DNA of 64,000 nt from Streptomyces sp. NBC_01497. GTDB lineage: Bacteria > Actinomycetota > Actinomycetes > Streptomycetales > Streptomycetaceae. The notes under the pieces were generated by a model. That model was given only the letters and a program-made list of their open reading frames with translations. It had not been told where the DNA came from and ran no database searches. The stretch is from the NCBI RefSeq assembly GCF_036250695.1, contig NZ_CP109427.1, positions 5,146,001 through 5,210,000 of the forward strand, given 5' to 3'. Positions 9,295-17,498 of this stretch are shown in pieces. The translations under genes and the position numbers were made by a program. Position 1 is the first letter of the stretch, and each line of letters opens with the position of its first letter.

Positions 9295-9469
9295 CAGTGC
9301 TTCACCTCACCGATTCGCCGAAGGGGCATGTGAGCCGCACGGGGAGTGAGTACAGAGATGTGTGCGGCCTGCGGGATTCTTCTGCCCGCAGGCGTGGCGA
9401 CAACACCCCGTGTCGCGACACAACACGCGACGCCGCCACGGCACCCTGCCGGGACCTGGAGGGACACCC

Positions 9470-9838
9470 TCACTCCGCGAGCGCGTCGCGCAGCGAGGCG
9501 TGCACACCGAAGACAGCCTCCGCGCCGGTGATCTCGAAGACCCGGGCCACCACGGGCCGCATCGCGGCCAGGTGGACACCGCCGCCGGCCGCCTCCGCCT
9601 TGAGGCGGGCGCCGAGCAGCACGTTGAGTCCGGTCGAGTCGCAGAACTCCAGCTGCGAGCAGTCGATCACCAGGCGTGACCGCCCCTGATCGAGTGCTTC
9701 GTCCAGCGGGGCACGCAGTAGTTCGGCCGTGTGGTGATCGAGCTCACCGGCTGCCGTCACGACCTCGCTGCGGCCCTCGGTGCGAACCTCGACCCTGAGT
9801 CGGCCCCGGTTCGTACTGCCGACCGTCTGGGGGTCCAT
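9470..9838 (-). CDS. Anti-anti-sigma factor (STAS domain)
   Basis: This 122-residue STAS-domain protein has the strand/helix signature VIDCSQLEFCDSTGLNVLLG, with the Ser of DST as the expected phosphorylation site for the neighbouring kinase. Unphosphorylated, it would sequester the anti-sigma factor and free sigma. The ATG at 9838 is preferred because AAGGGAC lies 5-6 bases upstream. A start at 9907 would add 23 residues without a ribosome binding site. The ATPase gene follows after 175 bp. A SigB-type promoter candidate lies about 170 bp upstream. Confidence 0.9.
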   Translation of the reverse strand: MDPQTVGSTNRGRLRVEVRTEGRSEVVTAAGELDHHTAELLRAPLDEALDQGRSRLVIDCSQLEFCDSTGLNVLLGARLKAEAAGGGVHLAAMRPVVARVFEITGAEAVFGVHASLRDALAE

Positions 9839-10180
9839 CCAGTCCCTTTTCGCCGTCGTTTCCGTCTGGTGGTTGCTTGCCGTGCGCAGGTCGCGCCGCT
9901 CCGTCATGAAACGCGGGACCTGTGGGGATTCGCTGTCCGCCGCGGCACCAGGCCGACCGCGGACACCGGTCGAACATTACGCCTTTCAGGCGCGACGGGG
10001 TAGCCGAAGTACCCAACAATGCATAGCAAATCGGACAATTGACACTTGCAACCGGCTATGCCCAGCAGGTAGGGCTAGAGGAAGACACATCCACACACGG
10101 CACGGCCTGGGAGGCGCCGCACGCCGCAGCCACTGCGCACCGGCATCGGCAGCCATGTGCCGAGAACGATGGAGGAGACC
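9839..10180. promoter_or_regulatory. Divergent control region of the sigma/anti-anti-sigma module
   Basis: There is no gene in this 342-bp stretch. It carries a SigB-like promoter pointing toward the STAS gene (10009-10032) and the ribosome binding site of the sigma gene, GGAGGAG at 10171-10177. A TTGACA occurs on the plus strand at 10039-10044, but I found no convincing -10 at 17-18 bp from it. Confidence 0.5.
10009..10032 (-). promoter_or_regulatory. SigB-type promoter candidate for the STAS/anti-sigma genes
   Basis: On the minus strand GATT, 14 bases, then GGGTAC matches the GNNT-N14-16-GGGTAY consensus described for Streptomyces SigB-family factors. It points to the STAS and anti-sigma genes, with a leader of roughly 170 bases. 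If real, a SigB-family factor, perhaps the adjacent one, would control its own regulators. Confidence 0.5.
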
Positions 10181-11182
10181 ATGTCACCCCGGCTCGACGA
10201 ACCGCGTACCCCGATCGCGCCGTCGGCATCAACGCCCGAACCTTCTGTGGCCGACGTCACATCCGAGGTGTACGGTCCCGACGCGGCGACCCCCGGGGTC
10301 CCCGCCCAGGCCGTCTCCCCCGAGACCCAGCCCCTTCCCGCGTCGGCCGACTACGCCGACACCGAGGACCTGCCGTGGATCCCGCCGCAGGACGTGCTCG
10401 TCGAGATGGACGCGGTCAACGCCCGTGTGCTGTCGAAGACGCTCTTCGCGCGCCTCGAAGCCCTGGAAGAGGGCACCCACGCACACGCCTATGTGCGCAA
10501 CACCCTGGTCGAGCTCAACCTCGCCCTGGTGAAGTTCGCGGCATCCCGCTTCCGTACGCGCAGCGAGCCCATGGAGGACATCGTCCAGGTCGGCACGATC
10601 GGCCTGATCAAGTCGATCGACCGGTTCGAGCTGAGCCGGGGCGTCGAGTTCCCGACCTTCGCGATGCCGACGATCATCGGCGAGATCAAGCGCTTCTTCC
10701 GTGACACGTCCTGGTCGGTGCGGGTGCCGCGCCGGCTGCAGGAGCTCCGCCTCGACCTGGCCAAGACCAGTGACGAGCTCGCGCAGCGCCTCGACCGCGC
10801 CCCGAGCGTGGGGGAACTGGCCGAGGCCCTGGGCCTCACGCGCGAAGAGGTCGTCGAGGGCATGACGGCCAGCAACGCGTACACCGCCAGCTCGCTGGAC
10901 GCGCAGCCCGAGGAGGACGAGGGCGGCGGTGGTGAGGCCACCCTCGCGGACCGGATCGGCTACGAGGACCACAGCATCGAGGGCGTCGAGTACATCGAGT
11001 CGCTCAAGCCGCTGATCGCGGGCCTCCCGCACCGGGACCGGCAGATCCTCTCGCTCCGCTTCGTCGCCAACATGACGCAGTCCGAGATCGGCGACGAACT
11101 CGGCATCTCGCAGATGCACGTGTCGCGGCTGCTGTCGCGGACGCTGGTGAAGCTGCGCAAGGGGCTCACGCTGGAGGAATGA
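10181..11182 (+). CDS. SigB/SigF-family RNA polymerase sigma factor
   Basis: This 333-residue group 3 sigma factor has a variable N-terminus (1-60). Region 2 contains LVKFAASRFRTR, MEDIVQVGTIGLIKSIDRFE and FPTFAMPTIIGEIKRFFRDT. Region 3 contains SWSVRVPRRLQEL. Region 4 contains LPHRDRQILSLRF and the helix-turn-helix MTQSEIGDELGISQMHVSRL. It should direct transcription from GNNT/GGGTA promoters. ATG 10181 is chosen because GGAGGAG precedes it; an ATG 24 bp earlier has no such site. The divergent STAS and ATPase genes are its probable partners. It may be the SigI orthologue, but I cannot confirm that. Confidence 0.94.
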   Translation: MSPRLDEPRTPIAPSASTPEPSVADVTSEVYGPDAATPGVPAQAVSPETQPLPASADYADTEDLPWIPPQDVLVEMDAVNARVLSKTLFARLEALEEGTHAHAYVRNTLVELNLALVKFAASRFRTRSEPMEDIVQVGTIGLIKSIDRFELSRGVEFPTFAMPTIIGEIKRFFRDTSWSVRVPRRLQELRLDLAKTSDELAQRLDRAPSVGELAEALGLTREEVVEGMTASNAYTASSLDAQPEEDEGGGGEATLADRIGYEDHSIEGVEYIESLKPLIAGLPHRDRQILSLRFVANMTQSEIGDELGISQMHVSRLLSRTLVKLRKGLTLEE

Positions 11183-11284
11183 CCGGCCCGGCCGGTCGGC
11201 CGCCGCTGACGGCACCCGCTCGCCGGCGGTGCCGGCGCGGGGCCGGGCGGACGGCCGTGGCACTGACCGAGGACGACAGCGGCA

Positions 11285-11329
11285 CACGGTGCCCCGCCCG
11301 CCGGGCCTCCCGGTGGGCGGGGCACCGTG
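11285..11329 (+). terminator. Very strong terminator hairpin after the sigma gene
   Basis: CACGGTGCCCCGCCC (11285-11299) pairs perfectly with GGGCGGGGCACCGTG (11315-11329). The pairing continues inward through one G-T wobble and CCGGG/CCCGG to a 3-base loop, giving about 21 bp. The rest of the 11183-11500 convergent gap shows no gene, only a short direct repeat CGGGCGGTGAACC near 11390 and 11412. Confidence 0.8.
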
Positions 11330-11500
11330 CTGTTCGGTGGGCGACGCGGTGTTGTCCGGCGGGCCGCACCTGCGGCAGGCCGCGCGGGCCGGGCGGTGAA
11401 CCAACCGGGTCCGGGCGGTGAACCGGCCGTGGGAGCGTCGGCGGCGCGTGACGCGCCTGCCGGGGCCCGTCGACGCCGGGCCACCGTCCGGCCGCGCGCG

Positions 11501-12385
11501 TCACCGGCCGCCGAGAAGATCCACCAGCGTGCCGTGCAGGCCCGGCGCCGCCGCGAGGAAGCTGTCCGCCCCGCTGTGCCAGGGCCGCCCCGCGGCGTCC
11601 GTGACGACCGCACCGGCCTCGCGGGCGACGAGCGCGCCCGCGAGCAGGTTGCCGAGGTCGTCGCCGTACTCCCAGAAGGCGTCGAGGCGGCCCGAACCCG
11701 TGTCCGCGATCTGCCAGGACGTGGGCCCGAGATTGCGCACGGCGGCGACGTGCGGGAGGACAGCCCCGAGACTGGCCCCCGCCAGCCGAGCGGCCTCCGG
11801 CTGGGTGGCGGGGAACGGCGGGTGGCTGGTGGCGGTCACGGCGATCGCCGGGTCACTCTTGGCGGACGGGACGACGGGCCGCCCGTCGAGCGTGGCACCG
11901 CCGCCCTTCGCGGTGAGGTACGTCTCGCCGGTCAGGGGCGAGTGCAGGGCGGCCACGACGGCCTCCCCGTCCCGGACGAGGGCCACGCTGACGCAGAACT
12001 GCGGCAGGCCCTGCACGTACTGGACCAGGCCGTCCAGCGGGTCGACCGACCAGAAGTCGCCCGTCGGCGGGACGCCGTCAGGGAACTCGTCGAGCCAGAC
12101 CGCTCCTGGCCGCAGCGGGTCGAGATGCCGGTGCAGCTCCGCCAGCAGCGGCGCCTCGGCCTCCTCGAAGGCGGCGCGCATCGCGTCGAGGGTCGCGAGG
12201 CGGGGCGGTACCCCGGCACTCCGCAGCAGCGCGCCGGTCTCGCGGACCGCGGTGGCGAGGGCGGGCAGCAGCTCCCCGTACGAGGCGAGCGGAGCGGCCC
12301 CACCGGCCCTGGCGGCCCCACCGGCCCTGGCGGTCCCGTCCGTCCTGTCGGTCCTGCGGGTCTGCGTGATGTCCCTGCGTCCCAT
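11501..12385 (-). CDS. Inositol monophosphatase family protein
   Basis: This 294-residue protein is related to the inositol monophosphatase / CysQ superfamily. It keeps the metal-binding core FWSVDPLDGLVQYVQG (equivalent to VDPLDGT) and the C-terminal DLGNLLAGALVAREAGAVVTDAAGRPW. The usual upstream GEE segment reads WLDEFPDG, so one metal site may differ from the classical enzyme. It would be a cytoplasmic magnesium-dependent sugar- or inositol-phosphatase of unknown substrate. ATG 12385 follows GGGAGGAAG by 6 bases; a longer frame upstream lacks such a site. It is divergent from a double Lrp/AsnC regulator. Confidence 0.8.
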   Translation of the reverse strand: MGRRDITQTRRTDRTDGTARAGGAARAGGAAPLASYGELLPALATAVRETGALLRSAGVPPRLATLDAMRAAFEEAEAPLLAELHRHLDPLRPGAVWLDEFPDGVPPTGDFWSVDPLDGLVQYVQGLPQFCVSVALVRDGEAVVAALHSPLTGETYLTAKGGGATLDGRPVVPSAKSDPAIAVTATSHPPFPATQPEAARLAGASLGAVLPHVAAVRNLGPTSWQIADTGSGRLDAFWEYGDDLGNLLAGALVAREAGAVVTDAAGRPWHSGADSFLAAAPGLHGTLVDLLGGR

Positions 12386-12493
12386 CGTTCTTCCTCCCTG
12401 AGCGGCGTGCGGCGGCTCCGCCCCGCGCGGCGGGCCGGTGTGTTTCCATCCTCGGCCGGGCAGGGCGCCCGGTGGCCGTCCGTAGGAGCATGA

Positions 12494-12523
12494 ATGAGCG
12501 AAAATGCGACTCATGGCCCATGA
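12494..12523 (+). other. Possible 9-codon leader ORF overlapping the AsnC regulator start
   Basis: AGGAG at 12484-12488 is ideally spaced (5 bases) for ATG 12494, which opens MSENATHGP and stops at TGA 12521-12523. The stop lies just past the candidate ATG starts of the regulator (12504, 12513), both poorly spaced from that AGGAG. This arrangement suggests translational coupling, or a start site I have misplaced. There is no direct evidence that the peptide is made. Confidence 0.3.
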
Positions 12524-13505
12524 TGTGAGCGAAGAGGTACTCGATCAGACTGACCAGCGGCTGATTGCGGCACTGCAGTGCGACGGCCGCCTCACCGCCG
12601 AACAGGCGGGCCGGGTCCTCGGCATGTCGGCCCGCACCGTACGGCGCCGGTGGCGGTCGCTCGCGGACGAGGGGGTGGCCCGCGTCGTCGCGCTGCCGCC
12701 CCGCCCGGCGGGCGCCGGCTCCGTCCTGCTGCTGCGGATCAAGGTGCTGCGCGGCAGGATCGACACGATCACCTCGGCGCTCGCCGCCCGCGACGACATC
12801 CCGCTGATCGACCTGTCCGCGTCGGGGGACGAGATCAGCGCGGTGGCCTGGACCCGGCCCGGCAGCCGGGACCGGCTGGTCTTCCGCCAACTGCCGTCCA
12901 CGCAGGCGGTGACGGACGTGACGGCGGCGACCGCGCTGCACGCGTTCCGCGAGGCGCCCGAGTGGCGCCACGACGTCCTGACGCCGCAGGAACGCGCGGC
13001 CCTGACACCGCCCGCCGGCTACGACTCCCACCAGGCCCTCACCCCGGCCGCCGGCGGACCGGCCGCCCCCGCGGACCCGACCGACGAGGTGGTGCTCACC
13101 GAACTCCTGCGGGACGTGCGGGCGCCGGCGGCTGAAGTCGCCGCGCGCACGGGCCTGCCCGAGTCGACCGTACGGCGCAGGATCGCGCGGCTCGGGACGC
13201 GCGGGCTCCCCCGGACGCAGGTGGTCGTGGACCCGGCGAGGCTGGGCCTCGCCATCGACGCGAACATCTGGATGCGCGTTGCCCCGGGGCGGCTCGACGC
13301 CGTGGGCCGGGCCCTCGCCGGGCACCCGGCGGTGCACGGCGCCGTCGCGACGACCGGCGTCGCGAACCTGCACGCCGCCGTGTGGATGCGGGACCTGGAC
13401 CATCTCTACCGCTTCGTCAGCGCGGAACTCGGTGAGCTCGGCGTGGAGTACGCGGAGACCGTCATCGTCGGCCGGGCCGTCAAGCGCCCGCACATGGCCG
13501 GATAG
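12513..13505 (+). CDS. Double-domain Lrp/AsnC-family transcriptional regulator
   Basis: This 330-residue protein contains two AsnC units. The first has the HTH LDQTDQRLIAALQCDGRLTAEQ and GMSARTVRRRW, then a ligand-type alpha/beta domain. The second HTH (about 190-235) has LLRDVRAPAAEVAARTGLPESTVRRR, followed by a second effector-like domain. Such double regulators respond to small metabolites, often amino acids. The start is ambiguous: ATG 12504 adds three residues, and the only good AGGAG fits the short leader ORF instead. It is divergent from the IMPase-like gene across about 130 bp. Confidence 0.88.
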   Translation: MAHDVSEEVLDQTDQRLIAALQCDGRLTAEQAGRVLGMSARTVRRRWRSLADEGVARVVALPPRPAGAGSVLLLRIKVLRGRIDTITSALAARDDIPLIDLSASGDEISAVAWTRPGSRDRLVFRQLPSTQAVTDVTAATALHAFREAPEWRHDVLTPQERAALTPPAGYDSHQALTPAAGGPAAPADPTDEVVLTELLRDVRAPAAEVAARTGLPESTVRRRIARLGTRGLPRTQVVVDPARLGLAIDANIWMRVAPGRLDAVGRALAGHPAVHGAVATTGVANLHAAVWMRDLDHLYRFVSAELGELGVEYAETVIVGRAVKRPHMAG

Positions 13506-13603
13506 CGGATCCCGGCCCCGGGGGTGAGCGGCTCCTGCCGAGGCCTTGTTGACGGGGCGTCCGGTATGGGTCACATTGAGCGCCGGGGGCAGGGGGGAAC
13601 GCC

Positions 13604-14815
13604 ATGGCGCGCGGGAATGACCGTGGGGACGGCCGTCCGGAGGGCAGCGCGGCACTCGAAGCGCTGATGAGCCGGCGTCTGGGCAGAGAGTGCCTGTACA
13701 CACCGTCGTGCAGGCTCGGTCTGTACGTGGCGCTGCGGCACTGGTGCCCGCCCGGCGGGCGCGTACTGATGTCTCCGGTCAACGACGACGTCATCTTCTT
13801 CGTCGTGCTCGCGGCCGGACTGCGCCCGGTGCAGGCGCCGTTGAGCCCGCTCGACGGGTCGATCGACGTGAGCGCCGTGCCGGAGGAGACCTGGCGCGGA
13901 CTGTCCGCCGTCATCACCACCAACCTGTACGGGAACCCCGACCCGGCGCCCGAGCTGCGTGCCCGGTGCGCCACGGCGGGCATCCCGCTGATCGAGGACG
14001 CGGCGCACGCGATCGGCAGCACGCACGCTGACGGGCAGGCGGTGGGCGCGGTGGGCGACGCGTCCGTGTTCAGCCTCTCGAAGCACGTGGGGGCGAAGAC
14101 GGGCGGCTTCCTGGCCTTCGCGGACCCCGGACTGCGTGACGAACTGACCGCTCTGAGGGACGAGTTGCTGAAACCGGCCAGATTCGCGTCGGAGGCGCTG
14201 TACGCGATCCGCCCGTACGCGGAGGCCGGGGTCCGGGGGATGCGACTGGTGGGCGCGGCCCGCGCGGCGCTGCGGCTCCTCGGCGCCGAGGAGCGCGAGG
14301 AGATCCGCATGCCGCTGCGGGCCGCCGAGTTGGGGCGCGCGGTGGGGGCATCCGCCGTGCCGGGGCTCGGCCCGCTCGAATCGTGGGTGCGCGTGGACAT
14401 GCACCCGTACCGGATCACCCCCGGCCCCGTGCGGCTGCGGCGCACGGGGCGGCTGCTGGAGCGGCTCGACGCGAGGCTCGCGCGGCACACGGCCGGCACG
14501 GCGAAGCTCCTCGGCACCGAACCGGCCAAGACCCAGCCCCTCTTCCGCGTACCGCTGCTGGTGTCGGACCGGGACGCCGCGATCGAGGCGCTGGCGCGTC
14601 ACCGGATCACCGTCGGATACCTCTACGACCCGCCGCTCGACGCGTACGCGGGCGAGACGTTCACCGACCCGTCGCCCCGGCCGGGGGCGGCGGCGTGGTT
14701 CGCCCGCCACGCCCTGCCGGTGGACCCCTGCAGGGCGGACGAGGTCCTGGGCATCCTGGCGGCGCTGCCCGTCACGCCAGTTCAGCCGCCCCTGGGCGGC
14801 GGCACCGGTGGCTGA
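13604..14815 (+). CDS. DegT/DnrJ/EryC1/StrS-family aminotransferase-like protein
   Basis: This 403-residue fold-type I PLP protein shows IPLIEDAAHAIGS (the Asp that contacts the pyridine nitrogen) and the PLP-lysine motif SVFSLSKHVGAKTGGF. The family transaminates keto-sugars on nucleotide diphosphates, or performs dehydration. Here the C-terminal half is divergent, with fewer familiar sugar-binding motifs. ATG 13604 follows AGGGGGGAA. The downstream flippase-like gene starts 8 bp before this stop, so the pair is an operon and probably makes and exports an amino-sugar glycan. The substrate is unknown. Confidence 0.85.
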   Translation: MARGNDRGDGRPEGSAALEALMSRRLGRECLYTPSCRLGLYVALRHWCPPGGRVLMSPVNDDVIFFVVLAAGLRPVQAPLSPLDGSIDVSAVPEETWRGLSAVITTNLYGNPDPAPELRARCATAGIPLIEDAAHAIGSTHADGQAVGAVGDASVFSLSKHVGAKTGGFLAFADPGLRDELTALRDELLKPARFASEALYAIRPYAEAGVRGMRLVGAARAALRLLGAEEREEIRMPLRAAELGRAVGASAVPGLGPLESWVRVDMHPYRITPGPVRLRRTGRLLERLDARLARHTAGTAKLLGTEPAKTQPLFRVPLLVSDRDAAIEALARHRITVGYLYDPPLDAYAGETFTDPSPRPGAAAWFARHALPVDPCRADEVLGILAALPVTPVQPPLGGGTGG

Positions 14816-16109
14816 CACGACAGGGCTCCCCGACCTCCCGGCCACCGGCGCGCGAACGGCCGCCGGGCCGGACGCGGACGCGAACTCGATGTTCCGCAAC
14901 GCCTACGCGCTGATGCTGTCGACGGGTGTCTCGGCGCTGCTCGGGCTCGCCTTCTGGGTGGTCGCCGCGCGCTACTACACCGAGGACGCTGTCGGCCAGG
15001 GCTCGGCCGCCATCGCCGCGATGAGGCTCATCGCGTCGATCACCGCCACCACCATGATCGGCGCGGTGGTCCGGTACGTGCCGCGCGCCGGGCGCGGCAC
15101 CGGACGGCTGGTGTGGCGGGTGTACGGGCTCAGCTCGGTCGTGGTGTGCGCGGCCTCGCTGGTGTTCCTGGCGACACTGCGCCGGTGGGGGGACTCGTAC
15201 GCGCCGCTCGGCGGCCTCGTGCCCGGCCTCGTCTTCACGGCGGCCTGCGTCGCCTGGGCCCTGCTCACCCTGCAGGAAGGGGTGTTGACCGGACTGCGGA
15301 AGTCCTTCTGGGTGCCGGTCGGCAACGCGGTCTTCTCCGTCGGGAAGCTCGTCCTGCTGGCGGTGTTCGCGGCGGCGCTGCCGGTCCTCGGTGTGTTCGT
15401 CTCCTGGGCGGCGGCGATCGCGCTCTCCCTGCTGCCCTTGGGCTGGCTGGTCCTGCGCAGGCTGATCCCCCGCCAGGCCCTGGAACAGCGCGAACGCGCG
15501 CCGCTGCGGTACGCGGACATCGGACGCTTCATGGCGGGCGACTCGGTCGGCTCGCTGTTCAGCCTGGCGATGATCAACCTGCTGCCCGTGATGGTGGCGG
15601 TACGGTTCGACGCGGCGCACAACGCGTTCTTCTACGCCGCCTACACCGTGGGCGGCACCATGGAGTTCATGGCCATCAACATGGCCTCGTCGCTGACCGC
15701 GCACGCCTCTTACCACCCGGGCGCGCTCGCCGCCGGTGTGCGCGGCGCCCTGCGCCGGATGACCGTGCTGCTGGTGCCCGTCGTCCTTGTGATCGTGCTG
15801 TTCGCCCCGCTGGTGCTCACCCCCTTCGGCGGTACGTACGCGTCCCACGGCACCACGGTCCTGCGCCTGCTGGCACTCGCCACGCTGCCCCGGGTGATCG
15901 TGGAGCTCTACATCGGCGTCCTGCGCGTCCAGGGCCGCACCGGCATGCTCGCCGTCGTCCAGGGAACCATGTGCCTGCTGACGCTGGGCGGCGCGGCGGT
16001 CCTCATGGGCTCGACCGGCATCTCGGGCGCGGGCACGGCGGTGCTCGGCTCGATGACCCTGGTCGCCGCCTTCACCGCGCCGGGTCTGTGGCGTGCCCTG
16101 CGGACGTGA
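14808..16109 (+). CDS. Polysaccharide flippase-like (MATE/MVF superfamily) membrane protein
   Basis: This 433-residue protein has about 12 hydrophobic helices, beginning FRNAYALMLSTGVSALLGLAF and carrying a QGSAAIAAMRL segment characteristic of Wzx-type oligosaccharide flippases. It would translocate lipid-linked sugars across the membrane. It starts at GTG 14808, overlapping the DegT-like gene by 8 bp, so the two are co-translated. It ends directly against the convergent methyltransferase gene with no intergenic space. Confidence 0.85.
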   Translation: MADTTGLPDLPATGARTAAGPDADANSMFRNAYALMLSTGVSALLGLAFWVVAARYYTEDAVGQGSAAIAAMRLIASITATTMIGAVVRYVPRAGRGTGRLVWRVYGLSSVVVCAASLVFLATLRRWGDSYAPLGGLVPGLVFTAACVAWALLTLQEGVLTGLRKSFWVPVGNAVFSVGKLVLLAVFAAALPVLGVFVSWAAAIALSLLPLGWLVLRRLIPRQALEQRERAPLRYADIGRFMAGDSVGSLFSLAMINLLPVMVAVRFDAAHNAFFYAAYTVGGTMEFMAINMASSLTAHASYHPGALAAGVRGALRRMTVLLVPVVLVIVLFAPLVLTPFGGTYASHGTTVLRLLALATLPRVIVELYIGVLRVQGRTGMLAVVQGTMCLLTLGGAAVLMGSTGISGAGTAVLGSMTLVAAFTAPGLWRALRT

Positions 16110-16841
16110 TCAGCCTGCGGGCCTGCGGGCGACGAAGACGAACTCCCGGCCAGGACGGTCCGGTGCCCCGCGCACGTCCACCAGTTCGAAGCCACCTTCG
16201 GCCAGGTCCGCTTCGACCTCGGGGCGCTCCCTGAAGCGCAGTGTCGTATCGGACGTCAGTACCTGCCCGTCCTCGGCGAACACGTAGGTCCAGCGGAACG
16301 TGACCAACGGCCCGTCCAGAGACGTCACATCGACCCAGCTCGTCACCGTGCCGACGCCCGGAACCTCCGTCTCGCGGTAGGAGGCCCCGCGGTTCCACTC
16401 CTCCCACGCACGGCGCGACGGGACGCGCGTCTCGAACACCAGGTGTCCACCCGGTCGCAGCGCGTCGTGCGCGCCCCGGAGCGTGTCCTCCCAGGCGTCC
16501 CGGTCGACGATCGCCTGCGCCACGTTCGCCGTCATCGTGGCCAGGTCGACGGCCAGTGGTCCCAGCTCCGTCGCGTACCCGCACCGCCAGCGCACCCGTT
16601 CTGCGCCCGGTTTGGCGCGGGCCACGTCGAGGGACGCCCGCGCGGGGTCGACGCCGACGACATCGATCCCGCGTTCCGCCAGGAGGAGCGCGAACACGCC
16701 CGTACCGCAGCCGATGTCCAGCACCCGTCGCGCCCCCAGCCGGTGCGCGAGGCCGAGGTAGGGGACCAGGTCACCACGATCGGGGTCGAGCGGGTCGTAG
16801 ATCGCGGCGAGTCGGGCATGCGTGAAGATCTCGTCGGCCAT
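16110..16841 (-). CDS. Class I SAM-dependent methyltransferase
   Basis: This 243-residue protein has the Rossmann SAM-binding motif I VLDIGCGTGVFALLLAERG, an acidic residue after strand 2 (VVGVDPA) and the motif IV region DLATMTANVAQ. The small-molecule substrate is unknown. There is no ribosome binding site. On the coding strand TAGCTT lies seven bases before ATG, which suggests a leaderless transcript. The convergent gene stops at the adjacent base. Confidence 0.9.
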   Translation of the reverse strand: MADEIFTHARLAAIYDPLDPDRGDLVPYLGLAHRLGARRVLDIGCGTGVFALLLAERGIDVVGVDPARASLDVARAKPGAERVRWRCGYATELGPLAVDLATMTANVAQAIVDRDAWEDTLRGAHDALRPGGHLVFETRVPSRRAWEEWNRGASYRETEVPGVGTVTSWVDVTSLDGPLVTFRWTYVFAEDGQVLTSDTTLRFRERPEVEADLAEGGFELVDVRGAPDRPGREFVFVARRPAG

Positions 16842-16851
16842 GTCGTCGAAG

Positions 16852-17304
16852 CTAGCGGAGTGCCGGCCCCTGCGGCGCGGGAATGCGTGCGGTCGAGGCC
16901 GGGCGGCCGGGTGCTTCGATCGAGCAGCACACGTTCTTGCCCCTTCGGGTGATCACCGTCAGGCGCTGGTCCGTGAGCGCGTCGACGATGGCGAGGCCCC
17001 AGCCCTGACCCCCTTGCCAGGGGTCCTTGATCCGGGACGGGACCGTCATCTCCGTGTCGGTGACGGTGAGGTGGATCCGGCCGTCGTGCGCGCGCCGGAC
17101 GAGATCGCAGCAGCCACTCGTGTAGTCGCAGACGTTGGTCAGTAACTCGGACGCGACGAGGACGACGTCGTCGCAGACGCATCCATATCCCCAGGCGAAC
17201 AGCGTCTCCGCGATCTCACCGCGAATGCCGCGCAGTTGCTCGGGGGACAGGGCGTAGCTCCTGCGCATCTCGTGTTCGGTGTCGTGCGGGTCGGGGCTCA
17301 ACAT
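16852..17304 (-). CDS. Anti-sigma-type ATP-binding protein (HATPase_c_2)
   Basis: This 150-residue GHKL ATPase has the N box DDVVLVASELLTNVCDYT, TVTDTEM, and GGQGWGLAIVDAL. It belongs to the large Streptomyces family of RsbW-like proteins. Together with the divergent XRE-DUF5753 regulator and the small DUF397 gene, it forms a trio like the whiJ/abaA loci of S. coelicolor. ATG 17304 was chosen because GGAGGTG lies 4 bases upstream; an upstream in-frame start adds 32 residues without support. Its partner sigma factor or antagonist is unknown. Confidence 0.88.
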   Translation of the reverse strand: MLSPDPHDTEHEMRRSYALSPEQLRGIRGEIAETLFAWGYGCVCDDVVLVASELLTNVCDYTSGCCDLVRRAHDGRIHLTVTDTEMTVPSRIKDPWQGGQGWGLAIVDALTDQRLTVITRRGKNVCCSIEAPGRPASTARIPAPQGPALR

Positions 17305-17498
17305 GGCACCTCCATCACCGCTGCGCGTCGCAGCGGGAGTTGTCATGGGCGGCGGTGCCGTGCGGGCCCGTCGCGTGATGGGGGGATGGTGTCGCGCCAT
17401 GCGCTGCTAAGGCAAGTATGCCTAAGGCTTTTAACTCTTATGGCTGACTTGGTCGATGGCATCTGTACATGCTGAGGGGTGGGCGCCAGGCTGTGGCC
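17305..17498. promoter_or_regulatory. Divergent control region of the ATPase/XRE/DUF397 trio
   Basis: An AT-richer core around 17405-17450 carries TAAGGC at 17408-17413 and again at 17423-17428, 15 bp apart, and the inverted repeat AGGC-aagtat-GCCT between them. This is a plausible operator for the adjacent XRE regulator. I saw no strong ribosome binding site before ATG 17499. Confidence 0.4.

Noticed and set aside
9295..9469. Possible small gene between the STAS and anti-sigma genes
   Set aside because: Frames here are short, lack a ribosome binding site and give no recognisable protein. The 175 bp is better read as an operon spacer.
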